From assembly GCA_018970445.1 (NCBI GenBank), contig JAGWWF010000005.1, positions 101,853 to 165,852 on the forward strand: DNA of 64,000 nt, read 5' to 3'. This document shows, in pieces, positions 1-8,514 of the stretch; the first letter of the stretch is position 1, and each line of letters starts with the position of its first letter. The translations under genes were made by a program, and so were the position numbers. The notes under the pieces were generated by a model, which had not been told where the DNA came from, searched no databases, and saw only the letters and a list, made by a program, of their open reading frames with translations. The stretch comes from Alphaproteobacteria bacterium (GTDB lineage Bacteria > Pseudomonadota > Alphaproteobacteria > Sphingomonadales > Sphingomonadaceae).

Positions 1-503
1 TGTTGCAGGCGATGGGGGGCGACATTGTTCTGCTGAACGAGCGCGTGGTGGGCGGTGAGCCGGTGGCCGATCTCAACGTCCGCCACAGCACGCTGACCGG
101 CATCGAGGTGCCGCCCGAAGGCGCGCCCAGCATGATCGATGAATATCCGATCCTTTTCGTTGCCGCCGCGTTCGCGCAGGGCCGCACCATCTGCCAAGGG
201 CTGGAGGAACTGCGGGTGAAGGAATCCGATCGCATCAATGTGATGGCCCGGGGCCTTTCCGCCTGCGGCATCGCCTGCGAGGAATTGCCCGATGGCCTGA
301 TCGTGCATGGCCATGGTGGCGATCCGGTGCCGGGTGGTGCAACCATCGCCGCCCAACTTGATCACCGCATCGCCATGAGCTTTGCCGTGCTTGGCCTCAA
401 CGCTGCGCGGCCTGTGACCGTTGACGATGCAAGGCCGATCCAGACCAGCTTTCCGGGCTTTGTGCCGATGCTGGAACAATTGGGCGCAACAGCAGCGCGC
501 TGA
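1..503 (+). CDS. aroA: 3-phosphoshikimate 1-carboxyvinyltransferase (EPSP synthase), C-terminal part
   Basis: This is the last ~166 residues of EPSP synthase, the shikimate-pathway enzyme that joins PEP to shikimate 3-phosphate in the cytoplasm. The reading frame is open at the left window edge, so the gene starts upstream; full-length family members have about 430-450 residues. The second family signature (RVKESDRI), the [10 protein letters not shown] motif and the terminal SFPGF segment are all visible and intact. The last 107 bases overlap the 3' end of the convergent epimerase gene. In many alphaproteobacteria aroA is directly followed by cmk and rpsA; here an antisense gene separates them. 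Confidence 0.96.
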   Translation, partial: LQAMGGDIVLLNERVVGGEPVADLNVRHSTLTGIEVPPEGAPSMIDEYPILFVAAAFAQGRTICQGLEELRVKESDRINVMARGLSACGIACEELPDGLIVHGHGGDPVPGGATIAAQLDHRIAMSFAVLGLNAARPVTVDDARPIQTSFPGFVPMLEQLGATAAR

Positions 504-1593
504 TCCGCGCCGCCGCGCTGCCATCACCATAGGGCATGGCCGGCTGGCCCATGCGGGCGCGCAGCGCCGCATCACCCAGCAACCGCCGCGCCGCCGACAC
601 GATGGCCGCTCGCTGCGTGCCCACCAGCGCACTGTTGCCGCTGGCCAATCCTTCCGGCCGTTCGGTGCCGTCGCGCAGCACCAGGCACGGCAGGCCCAGC
701 GCCGGGGCCTCCTCCTGAATCCCGCCCGAATCGGTCAGCACCAGAGCGCAGCGCTGCATCAGCGCGACAAAGCTGGCATAAGGCAGCGGCGGCAACTGAT
801 GCACACCGGCCTGCCCCCCCAGCATCGCCCGCACCGGGCCGGCCACGGCCGGGCTGGGATGCACGGGGAACAAGACTTCCGCCTCTGCCGCCAGTTCGCC
901 CAGCGCCGCCAGTATCGCCGCCAGCCGCCGACCGCGATTCTCGCGCCGGTGGATGGTGGCCAATATCCACGGTCGCCCGGTTGGCACCTGAGCAAACGGC
1001 GCAACCACCGCACTGGCAAAGGCCGCATCCCCTTCCAGCCGCGCCGCCATCAGCAGCAACGCATCAATGCCGCTGTTGCCCGTCACGTGCACGCCGTCCC
1101 GCACATTTTCGGCCGCCAGCGCCGCCGCCGCGGCGGCCGTGGGCGCGCAATGCAGCTGCGCCATCTGTGCCACCAATTTGCGATGCATTTCCTCCGGGTG
1201 GGGGTCGTCCGTCCCGGTGCGCAGGCCCGCCTCCACATGGGCCAGCCGCACCCCGGCATAGCGCGCCGCCAGTGCGCCGGCGAGCGTGGAGCTGGTATCG
1301 CCCTGCACCACCACCCACGCCGGCCCGGCCCGCCGGATCACATCGGCCAGCGCCGGCACCAACCGCCCCACCAGCGCATCGGGCGTCGCCGCCATCATCC
1401 CCAGATCCAGATCGGCCGCCAGCCCGAAGCCGGCCAGCGTTTCGGCAAACATCGCCGGATGCTGGCCGGTCGCCACCATCATGCTGGCCACCCCGCGCGC
1501 CCGCAGATCCAGCACCAGCGGCGCCAGTTTCACGGCCTCCGGGCGGGTGCCGGCAATGAACATGATGGGAAGTGTCGGGCCGCCAGCAGACAT
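397..1593 (-). CDS. wecB: UDP-N-acetylglucosamine 2-epimerase (non-hydrolysing)
   Basis: A 398-residue enzyme of the WecB/MnaA family, which interconverts UDP-GlcNAc and UDP-ManNAc for surface polysaccharide synthesis. Visible motifs are [13 protein letters not shown] at the N-terminus, HVEAGLRT (about residues 119-126), the PEEMHRKL segment and the [10 protein letters not shown] nucleotide-binding loop followed by the LRDGTERPE motif. The last ~35 residues, after [10 protein letters not shown], extend past the usual family end and are encoded over the antisense 3' end of aroA. The gene stands alone, with no other polysaccharide genes nearby, and is divergent from cmk across 129 bases. The family call is secure; the pathway is inferred. 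Confidence 0.93.
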   Translation of the reverse strand: MSAGGPTLPIMFIAGTRPEAVKLAPLVLDLRARGVASMMVATGQHPAMFAETLAGFGLAADLDLGMMAATPDALVGRLVPALADVIRRAGPAWVVVQGDTSSTLAGALAARYAGVRLAHVEAGLRTGTDDPHPEEMHRKLVAQMAQLHCAPTAAAAAALAAENVRDGVHVTGNSGIDALLLMAARLEGDAAFASAVVAPFAQVPTGRPWILATIHRRENRGRRLAAILAALGELAAEAEVLFPVHPSPAVAGPVRAMLGGQAGVHQLPPLPYASFVALMQRCALVLTDSGGIQEEAPALGLPCLVLRDGTERPEGLASGNSALVGTQRAAIVSAARRLLGDAALRARMGQPAMPYGDGSAAARISALLLRPIVPASAQSPESWSGSALHRQRSQAAQR

Positions 1594-1722
1594 GATTCGC
1601 TCCCGCGAATTGGCTGACCCTGCGGGTTATCATGGCGGACTTGCCTGCGGCTGCCAACGGCCAATTCGTGCCGCACCGCCGGCCCTCTTGCCCCCGCAAC
1701 GCCCGCCCGCTAACCCCGCCGC

Positions 1723-2376
1723 GTGATCACCACCCCGCCACTCGTCATTGCCGTCGATGGCCCCGCCGCTTCGGGCAAGGGCACCATCGCCAAGGCGCTG
1801 GCCCGCCATTATGGCCTGCCGCACATGGACACCGGCAAATTGTACCGCGCCTGCGGGCTGGCGGTGCGGCTGGGTGGCCAGGATCCCTATGATGCGCAGG
1901 CCGCCGCCGATGCCGCCCGCGCGCTCGATCCGGCCCTGCTCGATGATCCCGATCTGATGAGCAGCCTGAACAGCGATTATGCCTCGATCGTCTCCAGCCA
2001 CCCGGCGGTGCGCACCGCGCTGTTCGAAACCCAGCGCAGCTTTGCGCAGCAACCGGGCGGCGCGGTGCTGGACGGGCGGGATATCGGCACGGTGATCGCG
2101 CCGGATGCGGCGGCCAAATTGTTCGTCACGGCCGATCCGCACGTGCGGGCGCAGCGCCGGTTCAATGAACTGGCCGGAAAGGGCAGCGATCAGACTCTGG
2201 CCGATGTGCTGGCCGATATCCACGCCCGCGATGCCCGCGATGCGGGTCGTTCGGCCGCGCCGCTGGTACGGGCCGCAGATGCCGCCTTGCTTGATACCAG
2301 CGATCTGGATATAGCCGCGGCCGTCGAGGCTGCCATCGCCCTTGTGGAAAGGGCGTTGCGCCAGGACGGCCGGTAA
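1723..2376 (+). CDS. cmk: Cytidylate kinase
   Basis: A 217-residue (d)CMP kinase that transfers phosphate from ATP to CMP or dCMP. The P-loop GPAASGKGT lies at residues 13-21, and the [11 protein letters not shown] segment belongs to the CMP-binding region. The start codon is GTG, chosen because the protein then begins a few residues before the first beta strand and P-loop, as in the family. It lies 201 bases before rpsA, the usual downstream partner of cmk in proteobacteria. Confidence 0.96.
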   Translation: MITTPPLVIAVDGPAASGKGTIAKALARHYGLPHMDTGKLYRACGLAVRLGGQDPYDAQAAADAARALDPALLDDPDLMSSLNSDYASIVSSHPAVRTALFETQRSFAQQPGGAVLDGRDIGTVIAPDAAAKLFVTADPHVRAQRRFNELAGKGSDQTLADVLADIHARDARDAGRSAAPLVRAADAALLDTSDLDIAAAVEAAIALVERALRQDGR

Positions 2377-2577
2377 TGGGCAATCGGCGTCCCGGCAGGG
2401 AATACCCTGCACGGGCGCTTGTGCGTTTTCCGGCGAAAAGGAGCGGCTGGCATGGTGCCACCGCGACGGCGATGAACGGCAGGCAATGGTGCCTTGCCGA
2501 GGGGTTTCGTGGGAATGGGCCGCTGGTTCGGCCCCGCCTTGCCCGCGCCGGCCCCAGATGAAGGTGTTTGATACTCT

Positions 2578-4302
2578 ATGGCTACTTCTGCCCAGCCGAC
2601 GCGCGATGATTTCGCAGCGCTGCTTGATGCCACCATTGGCAAGGATCAGGGTTTTGAAGGCCGCGTTGTCCGCGGCGTGGTCACCCGGCTTGAAAATGAA
2701 TTCGCCGTGATCGATGTCGGCCTAAAGAGCGAAGGCCGCGTGCCGTTGCGCGAATTCGCCGATCTCACCGGCAAGGTCGATCTGGTGGTCGGCTCGGACG
2801 TCGAAGTGTTCGTGGATCGCGTTGAGAACGCCCAGGGCGAAGCGATGCTGAGCCGCGACCGCGCCCGCCGCGAAGCCAGCTGGGATGCGCTGGAGCACAA
2901 GTTTGCCGCGCAGGAGCGCGTTGAAGGCGTCATCTTCGGCCGCGTGAAGGGTGGTTTCACCGTTGATCTGGGCGGCGCTGTCGCCTTCCTGCCCGGCAGC
3001 CAGGTGGATATCCGCCCGGTGCGCGATGTCACCCCGCTGATGAACCTGCCGCAGCCGTTCCAGATCCTGAAGATGGACCGCAAGCGCGGCAACATCGTGG
3101 TCTCGCGCCGCTCCATCCTTGAAGAATCGCGCGCCGAAGCCCGCACCGGCTTGATCTCCAGCCTGGCCGAAGGCCAGATTGTCGATGGCACCGTGAAGAA
3201 CATCACCGATTATGGTGCCTTTGTGGATCTGGGCGGCATCGACGGCCTGCTGCACGTGACCGACATGAGCTACAAGCGCGTCAACCACCCGTCGGAAGTG
3301 CTGAACATCGGCGATGTGCTGCGCGTGCAGATCGTGCGCATCAACCGCGACACCCAGCGCATCAGCCTGGGCATGAAGCAGCTGGAAGCCGATCCCTGGA
3401 CCACGGCCGCTGCCAATTATGCCGTGGGCACCAAGCATTCGGGCCGCGTCACCAACATCACCGAATATGGCGCCTTCGTCGAACTGCAGGCCGGCATCGA
3501 AGGCCTGGTGCACGTGTCGGAAATGTCGTGGGTCAAGAAGAATGTCCACCCCGGCAAGATCGTTTCGACCAGCCAGGAAGTCGAAGTCATGGTGCTGGAG
3601 GTGGATGAGGACAAGCGCCGCATCAGCCTGGGCCTCAAGCAGGCGCAGCGCAATCCGTGGGAAGTGTTTGCCGAAAACCACCCGGTTGGTTCCATCGTCG
3701 AGGGCGAAGTGAAGAACGCCACCGAATTCGGCCTGTTCATCGGGCTGGATGGCGAAGTCGACGGCATGGTGCACATGAGCGACATCGCCTGGGGCATGAC
3801 CGGCGAAGGCGCCCTGTCGCGCCACCACAAGGGCGAGCGCGTTTCGGCCCGCGTGCTGGAAGTGGACATCGAAAAGGAACGCATCAGCCTGGGCATCAAG
3901 CAGCTGGATGAAGCCAGCGGCCCGGCCACCGGCATCCGCAACACCAGCGGCGGCGACTGGAAGAAGAACGACATCGTGACGGCCACCGTGGTGGCGGCGC
4001 GCGATGGCGGCCTGGATGTGCAGATCGGTGATGATGGCCCGGTGGTCTACATCAAGCGTGGCGACCTGTCCCGCGATCGCGACGAGCAGAAGGCCGAGCG
4101 CTTCCAGCCCGGCCAGAAGGTCGACACCATGGTCGTTGGCTTTGAAAAGGGCCGCAAGCCGATGCTGAGCATCAAGGCGCTGCAGATCAGCGAGGAAAAG
4201 GAAGCCGTGGCGCAATATGGCACCTCGGATTCGGGGGCCACGCTGGGCAACATCCTGGGCGCCGCCTTCAACAAGGCGCGCGAGGAAGCCGACAAGAGCT
4301 GA
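2578..4302 (+). CDS. rpsA: 30S ribosomal protein S1
   Basis: A 574-residue S1 protein that brings mRNA to the 30S subunit. Six OB-fold S1 repeats can be traced at about residues 27-93, 113-178, 199-267, 284-354, 371-441 and 463-533. The central repeats show the typical G-x-V-x-x-I-T-x-Y/F-G-A-F-V and R-R-I-S-L-G-x-K-Q signatures. An AAGG element 13-16 bases before the ATG can serve as ribosome binding site. The base composition is a little less extreme than in the neighbours, as expected for a highly expressed gene. It is followed by a strong hairpin terminator and then ihfB, a conserved order. Confidence 0.98.
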   Translation: MATSAQPTRDDFAALLDATIGKDQGFEGRVVRGVVTRLENEFAVIDVGLKSEGRVPLREFADLTGKVDLVVGSDVEVFVDRVENAQGEAMLSRDRARREASWDALEHKFAAQERVEGVIFGRVKGGFTVDLGGAVAFLPGSQVDIRPVRDVTPLMNLPQPFQILKMDRKRGNIVVSRRSILEESRAEARTGLISSLAEGQIVDGTVKNITDYGAFVDLGGIDGLLHVTDMSYKRVNHPSEVLNIGDVLRVQIVRINRDTQRISLGMKQLEADPWTTAAANYAVGTKHSGRVTNITEYGAFVELQAGIEGLVHVSEMSWVKKNVHPGKIVSTSQEVEVMVLEVDEDKRRISLGLKQAQRNPWEVFAENHPVGSIVEGEVKNATEFGLFIGLDGEVDGMVHMSDIAWGMTGEGALSRHHKGERVSARVLEVDIEKERISLGIKQLDEASGPATGIRNTSGGDWKKNDIVTATVVAARDGGLDVQIGDDGPVVYIKRGDLSRDRDEQKAERFQPGQKVDTMVVGFEKGRKPMLSIKALQISEEKEAVAQYGTSDSGATLGNILGAAFNKAREEADKS

Positions 4303-4327
4303 TCGCGACCAGCCTGCGTGCAGAAAA

Positions 4328-4358
4328 AACGCCCCGGCAGCCACGCTGCCGGGGCGTT
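4328..4358 (+). terminator. Hairpin terminator after rpsA
   Basis: A perfect 14-bp GC-rich stem (4328-4341 with 4345-4358) closes a 3-base loop 25 bases after the rpsA stop. Six A residues precede the stem, but the T-rich tail on the plus side is weak (TTCTTG). It probably ends rpsA transcription and separates it from ihfB. Confidence 0.85.
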
Positions 4359-4436
4359 CTTGCTGACGCCACGCTGCCACACGCCGCCGATACGCACATT
4401 ATGACAGTGCGGTTGCAGAAATTTGTTGACGCCGCC

Positions 4437-4464
4437 TTGACCGCCCGCTGCGACTCAATAGAAT
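4437..4464 (+). promoter_or_regulatory. Predicted sigma-70 type promoter for ihfB
   Basis: A TTGACC -35 element (4437-4442) and a TAGAAT -10 element (4459-4464) are separated by 16 bases, in one of the few AT-richer stretches of this region. Initiation near 4471 would leave a leader of about 65 bases before the ihfB ATG. The match to the consensus is good, but the promoter is predicted only. Confidence 0.6.
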
Positions 4465-4534
4465 GTGTCCGGATTTCAGAGGGCTGCAACGCCCCGGTCA
4501 TCATGATCCAGGCCCAGTGGGGGGTGCGTGCGAA

Positions 4535-4813
4535 ATGATCAGATCCGAACTGGTTGCCATTGTGGCCGAACAGAATCCGCACCTGACGGTGCGGGAGGTG
4601 GAAGGCATCGTCACCACCATCTTTGACGAGATCAGCCAGGCCCTGGCCGACGGCCGGCGCGTGGAATTGCGTGGCTTTGGCGCCTTCTCCACCCGCGCGC
4701 GCGACGCCCGGGTGGGCCGCAACCCGCGCACCGGCACCGCCGTCGAGGTGGAAGCCAAGCGCGTGCCTTATTTCAAGCCGGGCAAGGAGTTGCGCGAAAA
4801 GCTCAACCTCTGA
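4535..4813 (+). CDS. ihfB: Integration host factor subunit beta
   Basis: A 92-residue DNA-bending protein of the HU/IHF family; it pairs with IhfA. The sequence starts [15 protein letters not shown] and carries the family core [14 protein letters not shown] and the DNA-inserting arm with [12 protein letters not shown]. The frame is open further upstream, but the ATG at 4535 gives the normal family length and N-terminus and has a G-rich ribosome binding site just ahead. Its place after rpsA supports IHF-beta over HU. Confidence 0.95.
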   Translation: MIRSELVAIVAEQNPHLTVREVEGIVTTIFDEISQALADGRRVELRGFGAFSTRARDARVGRNPRTGTAVEVEAKRVPYFKPGKELREKLNL

Positions 4814-4866
4814 CGCCCGCAGGCAGAGCCAAGCCGGAGCCACGCCGGTGCCCGGCGGCAGCAGAT

Positions 4867-4953
4867 GCGGGCGTGGCGGAACCGGTAGACGCAGCGGACT
4901 TAAAATCCGCTTTCCACACAGAAGTGCGGGTTCGAGTCCCGCCGCCCGCACCA
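4867..4953 (+). tRNA. tRNA-Leu (anticodon UAA)
   Basis: An 87-nucleotide class II tRNA. The acceptor arm GCGGGCG (4867-4873) pairs with CGCCCGC (4943-4949), followed by discriminator A and an encoded CCA end (4951-4953). The anticodon stem GCGGA/TCCGC encloses the loop CTTAAAA with anticodon TAA at 4901-4903. A long variable arm and the TTCGAGTCC T-loop follow, as expected for leucine tRNA. Confidence 0.97.
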
Positions 4954-5236
4954 GCTCTGGCACCCCCGCTGCGACCGGCCCACTCATCGCGCAAGCGCGG
5001 CCGCATCGGCCCTGCCGGCAGCGCTTGCCTCGCCAATCCGGCAAGACCGGGCCTGCGCAGGCCGCCATCATTGCCGCACTGCCTTGCAAAATCGGCAGCA
5101 AAGGCCGATTGTAACCAAGTGGCAATGGGCCATTTGGGTGATTCCCCGATGGACAGGCCGCCGCCGTCCGGTGCATGGACGGACAAGATTTCCCATCACG
5201 CCCGCACGGTGCGGCGCTGATGGCCGGGGATTTGCA

Positions 5237-5899
5237 ATGTCGGATGGAAGCGCCTGGGTCGAGATCGTGCTGCTGGCAATGCTGGCCGCCTTCATCGGCC
5301 TGCGCCTGGTGTCCGTGCTGGGCAAGCGCACCGGGGAGGAGCGGCCACAGCAGATCGGTGACAGTTTCCGCCCTACCGCCGAAGTGACCGCGCCGCCGCG
5401 GCGCGAGCAACAGCGCGGCCCGCGCGGCCAGATGGTGCTGCCGCCCGGCACCGACATCAGCCTGCTGCCGGCGCTGGAGGCCATTGCCGCGGCCGACGCC
5501 GGCTTTGCCCCCGATCGCTTTCTGGCCGGCGCCAGCGCGGCTTATGGCATGATCCTTTCGGCCTTCTGGTCAGGCGATCTGACGGGCATTGTGGGCCTGG
5601 TGTCGGATGAAGTGCACGACAATCTGGCCGCAGCCGTCACCGCCCGCGATGGGGCCAGCCTGCCAAACCGCATCCTGGGCACGCCATCGGCGATGATCGA
5701 AGGCGCTGAACAAATTGGCCAGATGGTTGAACTCACGGTGCGATTTGCCGCCCGGATCGCCACCGGCAACGGCGAGATCGAAAGCCGCGATGTCTGGACA
5801 TTCAGTCGCCATGTCAGCAGCAGCGATCCGGCCTGGGTGCTGATCGCCACCGACAATGAAGACGACAGCGCCGATCTGCCGCCCGATCACAACGTCTGA
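5237..5899 (+). CDS. Tim44/TimA family membrane-anchored protein
   Basis: A 220-residue protein with one N-terminal membrane helix (about residues 8-24), a charged and proline-rich linker, and a C-terminal Tim44-like domain (from about residue 75). Bacterial TimA proteins are inner-membrane adaptors related to mitochondrial Tim44; their exact role is not settled. The ATG at 5237 places the hydrophobic helix directly at the N-terminus; the open frame upstream has no such support. The order timA, mltA, Smr protein is typical of alphaproteobacteria and supports the call. Confidence 0.86.
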   Translation: MSDGSAWVEIVLLAMLAAFIGLRLVSVLGKRTGEERPQQIGDSFRPTAEVTAPPRREQQRGPRGQMVLPPGTDISLLPALEAIAAADAGFAPDRFLAGASAAYGMILSAFWSGDLTGIVGLVSDEVHDNLAAAVTARDGASLPNRILGTPSAMIEGAEQIGQMVELTVRFAARIATGNGEIESRDVWTFSRHVSSSDPAWVLIATDNEDDSADLPPDHNV

Positions 5900-5921
5900 T
5901 CGCCTGGCCATCGCTGCCATC

Positions 5922-7157
5922 ATGGCGATGCGCACGCCTTTCGCGCTGGCTGCCCTGTTGCTGCTTGCGGCCTGCACCGGCCGTTCCGATCGGCCGGTCG
6001 CCACCCCGACCGCGCCGCCCGCCCCGCCCGCTGTCACCACGCCGGCCGAACCACCACCGCCGGCCATCACCCGCGCTGCCCAGGCCGGGCTGGCCATGAT
6101 GCCGCTGCCGCCGGTCGGGCCGCTGCCGGGAGCGCCCGCCGCGCTTGCCGCCTTTCGCGCATCCTGTTCCGGCCTCGTGCGCCGCGAGGATCTGTCCGGC
6201 CTCACCCAGCCGGCCGATTGGCAGGCGGCCTGCGCCGCTGCGGTGGCCGTGGCGCCGGGCCAGGCGGATGATTTCTTCTACAGCCAGTTTGTCGGCATCA
6301 CGGTTGCCGAGGGCAAGGGCTTTGCCACCGGTTATTACGAACCGGAAATTGCCGCCAGCCTGACACCGCAGCCGGGCTATCAGGTGCCGCTCTATCGCCG
6401 GCCGGCCGATCTGATCGATGTGCCGCTGGGGGATTTTGCCGCCAGCCTGAAAGGCCGCACGGTGCGCGGCCGGGTGGAGGGCAGCCGGCTGGTGCCCTAT
6501 GCCAGCAGGGCGCAGATCGCCGCCGGCGCACTGGTGGGCCGCAGCCTGGAACTGGCCTGGGCAGCCGATCCCTATGAAGCGTTCTTTCTGGAAATCCAGG
6601 GCAGTGGCCGGTTGCGCCTGCCCGATGGCCGCATCATCCGCATCGGTTATGACGGCCAGAATGGCCGCGATTATGTTGCCATCGGCCGGTTGCTGATCGA
6701 ACAGGGTGTGCTGGAAAAGGGCAAGGCCGGCATGGCCGAAATCCTCGCCTGGCTGCGCACCCACCCCGATGCGGCACCGGCCATCCTGAACGCCAACCCG
6801 TCGAAGATCTTCTTTCGGGAACTGGAGGGCGACGGCCCGATTGGCGCGATGGGGGTGGTGGTCACGCCGCGCGTGTCGGTCGCCGCCGATCCGGCCTTCA
6901 TTCCGCTGGGCGCGCCGTTGCTGGTGGAAACCAGCCTGTCGCGCAGCGGCCAGCCGCTGGTTCGGATGATGGTGGCGCAGGATACCGGCGGGGCCATCAA
7001 GGGCGCGAACCGCATCGATCTGTTCCTGGGGCCGGGGGCAGAGGCCGCCGCCGACGCCGGGGCGCAATCGGCGCCAGCCAGGCTCACCCTGCTGATCCCG
7101 CGCGCCGCGGCCGTGCGCCTGCACCTGATGCCCGATGCGTCGCCTGAGCGCCCATGA
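5922..7157 (+). CDS. mltA: Membrane-bound lytic murein transglycosylase A (lipoprotein)
   Basis: A 411-residue peptidoglycan lytic transglycosylase that cleaves the MurNAc-GlcNAc bond and leaves a 1,6-anhydro end. A lipoprotein signal peptide ends in the lipobox LLAAC (Cys18), followed by a Pro/Ala/Thr-rich tether, then the MltA domain. The C-terminal 3D domain has the Asp cluster around AQDTGGAIKGANRIDLFLG. The start could be ATG 5922 or ATG 5928; both give the same mature lipoprotein. The longer open frame upstream overlaps timA and would spoil the signal peptide. It overlaps the next gene by 23 bases. Confidence 0.93.
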   Translation: MAMRTPFALAALLLLAACTGRSDRPVATPTAPPAPPAVTTPAEPPPPAITRAAQAGLAMMPLPPVGPLPGAPAALAAFRASCSGLVRREDLSGLTQPADWQAACAAAVAVAPGQADDFFYSQFVGITVAEGKGFATGYYEPEIAASLTPQPGYQVPLYRRPADLIDVPLGDFAASLKGRTVRGRVEGSRLVPYASRAQIAAGALVGRSLELAWAADPYEAFFLEIQGSGRLRLPDGRIIRIGYDGQNGRDYVAIGRLLIEQGVLEKGKAGMAEILAWLRTHPDAAPAILNANPSKIFFRELEGDGPIGAMGVVVTPRVSVAADPAFIPLGAPLLVETSLSRSGQPLVRMMVAQDTGGAIKGANRIDLFLGPGAEAAADAGAQSAPARLTLLIPRAAAVRLHLMPDASPERP

Positions 7158-7665
7158 ACGCGCGCTGTGGGCCCGCGTGGCCGCCAGCGTGAAGCCGCTG
7201 CCGGGCAAGCCGCTGCCTGAGCGGCCGGCAGCGCAGGCCCCGGCGGCTCCTGCCGCGACCACCAGCCCGGCCATCAGCCCGGTCCCAAGGCCGGCCCCGC
7301 CAGCCCCGCGCCCGGCCACGGCCAAACCCGGCCCGCACCCGCTGGGCGCGACGCTGGATGGCAGCTGGGATCGCCAGATCAGCCGCGGCCGGCTGGTGCC
7401 CGATCGCATCATCGATCTGCACGGCCACACGCTGGCCGATGCCCATGCCCGGCTGGCCGCCGCCATCCATGGCGGCGACGGCGCCCGCGTCATCCTGGTG
7501 ATCACCGGCAAGGGCCGACCCGACCGGCCAGCGCGCATCCGTGCCGAACTGATGCACTGGCTGGAACGGCCGGACATGCGCAACGCCGTGGCCTCGTTGC
7601 GGGGCGCCCATCCACGCCATGGCGGCAGCGGCGCCTTCTATCTGATCCTGCGCCGCGCCAAATAG
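7135..7665 (+). CDS. Smr/MutS2-type domain protein (putative endonuclease domain)
   Basis: A 176-residue protein with an Ala/Pro-rich N-terminal half (residues ~15-65) and a C-terminal Smr domain. The Smr landmarks are IIDLHGHTLADAHARL and VITGKG. Smr domains bind or nick nucleic acids in several families, but the role of short stand-alone versions is not well defined. It overlaps the end of mltA and is probably translated with it. Confidence 0.88.
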   Translation: MRRLSAHERALWARVAASVKPLPGKPLPERPAAQAPAAPAATTSPAISPVPRPAPPAPRPATAKPGPHPLGATLDGSWDRQISRGRLVPDRIIDLHGHTLADAHARLAAAIHGGDGARVILVITGKGRPDRPARIRAELMHWLERPDMRNAVASLRGAHPRHGGSGAFYLILRRAK

Positions 7666-7737
7666 GCCCCTATCCGCAATTGCAGTCGGCAACGGCGGCA
7701 AGTGCGGCTAGAAGCGCGCAACAGGGGAGAATGAATC

Positions 7738-8514
7738 ATGAGCGATGATGTCGTGACGGCCACGCGCGATGGCCCGGTGGCCATTGTCACGCTCAATCGG
7801 CCACAGGCGATGAACGCGCTGAATCAGGCGCTGCGCCGCGCCCTGGCCGCCGTGTTTCGCGCGCTGGAAGCCGATGATGATGTGCGCGCCATCGTGTTGA
7901 CCGGGGCCGGCACCCGCGCCTTCACCGCCGGGCTGGATCTGAAGGAACTGGGCAGCCAAGGCCTGGGCGCCGCCAACGCCGACGGGCCGGATGACAATCC
8001 GGTGAAGGCCATCGAACAGACCGGCAAGCCGGTGATCGGCGCGATCAACGGCGTGGCCATCACCGGCGGGTTCGAGGTGGCGCTGGCCTGCGACGTGCTG
8101 ATAGGATCCGAAAACGCCCGCTTTGCCGATACCCATGCGCGCGTGGGCATCATGCCGGGCTGGGGCCTGTCCCAGAAACTGTCCCGCCTGGTCGGGCCCT
8201 ATCGCGCGCGCGAGCTGTCGCTGACGGGCAATTTCCTTGATGCCGCCACGGCGGAGCGCTGGGGCCTGCTGAACCGGGTGGTGCCCGCCGATCAGCTGCT
8301 GGCCGCCGCCACGGCGCTGGCGCACGACATGGCCGGCATCGCGCCCGGCTTTGCGCGTCGCTACAAGCGGTTGATCAATGATGGATATGATCTGCCGTTC
8401 GGCGAGGCCATGGCGCTGGAGGCCGAGCGGTCCAGCGCTGCCAATGCCCAGGTTTCGGCCGCCGAGGTGGAAGCCGCGCGCGGTGCGGTGCAGCAACGGG
8501 GACGCAGCCAATGA
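7738..8514 (+). CDS. Enoyl-CoA hydratase/isomerase (crotonase) family protein
   Basis: A 258-residue crotonase-fold protein that should act on acyl-CoA thioesters. It has the GAGTRAFTAGLDLKELG oxyanion region and GGFEVALACD with Glu113 at the first acid position. The second hydratase glutamate, found in the P-E-I/V motif of classic enzymes, aligns with His133 (FADTHARVG), so true hydratase chemistry is uncertain. The AGGGGAG-like ribosome site lies 6-7 bases before the ATG. The stop overlaps the P450 start by 4 bases, so the two are translationally linked. Confidence 0.9.
   Translation: MSDDVVTATRDGPVAIVTLNRPQAMNALNQALRRALAAVFRALEADDDVRAIVLTGAGTRAFTAGLDLKELGSQGLGAANADGPDDNPVKAIEQTGKPVIGAINGVAITGGFEVALACDVLIGSENARFADTHARVGIMPGWGLSQKLSRLVGPYRARELSLTGNFLDAATAERWGLLNRVVPADQLLAAATALAHDMAGIAPGFARRYKRLINDGYDLPFGEAMALEAERSSAANAQVSAAEVEAARGAVQQRGRSQ

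Noticed and set aside
2376..2561. 61-codon frame starting at the cmk stop (TAATG)
   Set aside because: Composition is Arg/Gly/Pro-rich like non-coding shadow, and no ribosome site is present; the gap is more likely the rpsA leader.
2722..4380. Minus-strand open frame of 552 codons opposite rpsA
   Set aside because: Shadow of a highly conserved gene; no start context and no recognised fold.
4873..5220. Open frame running through the tRNA-Leu gene
   Set aside because: It reads through a clear tRNA and has no start context.
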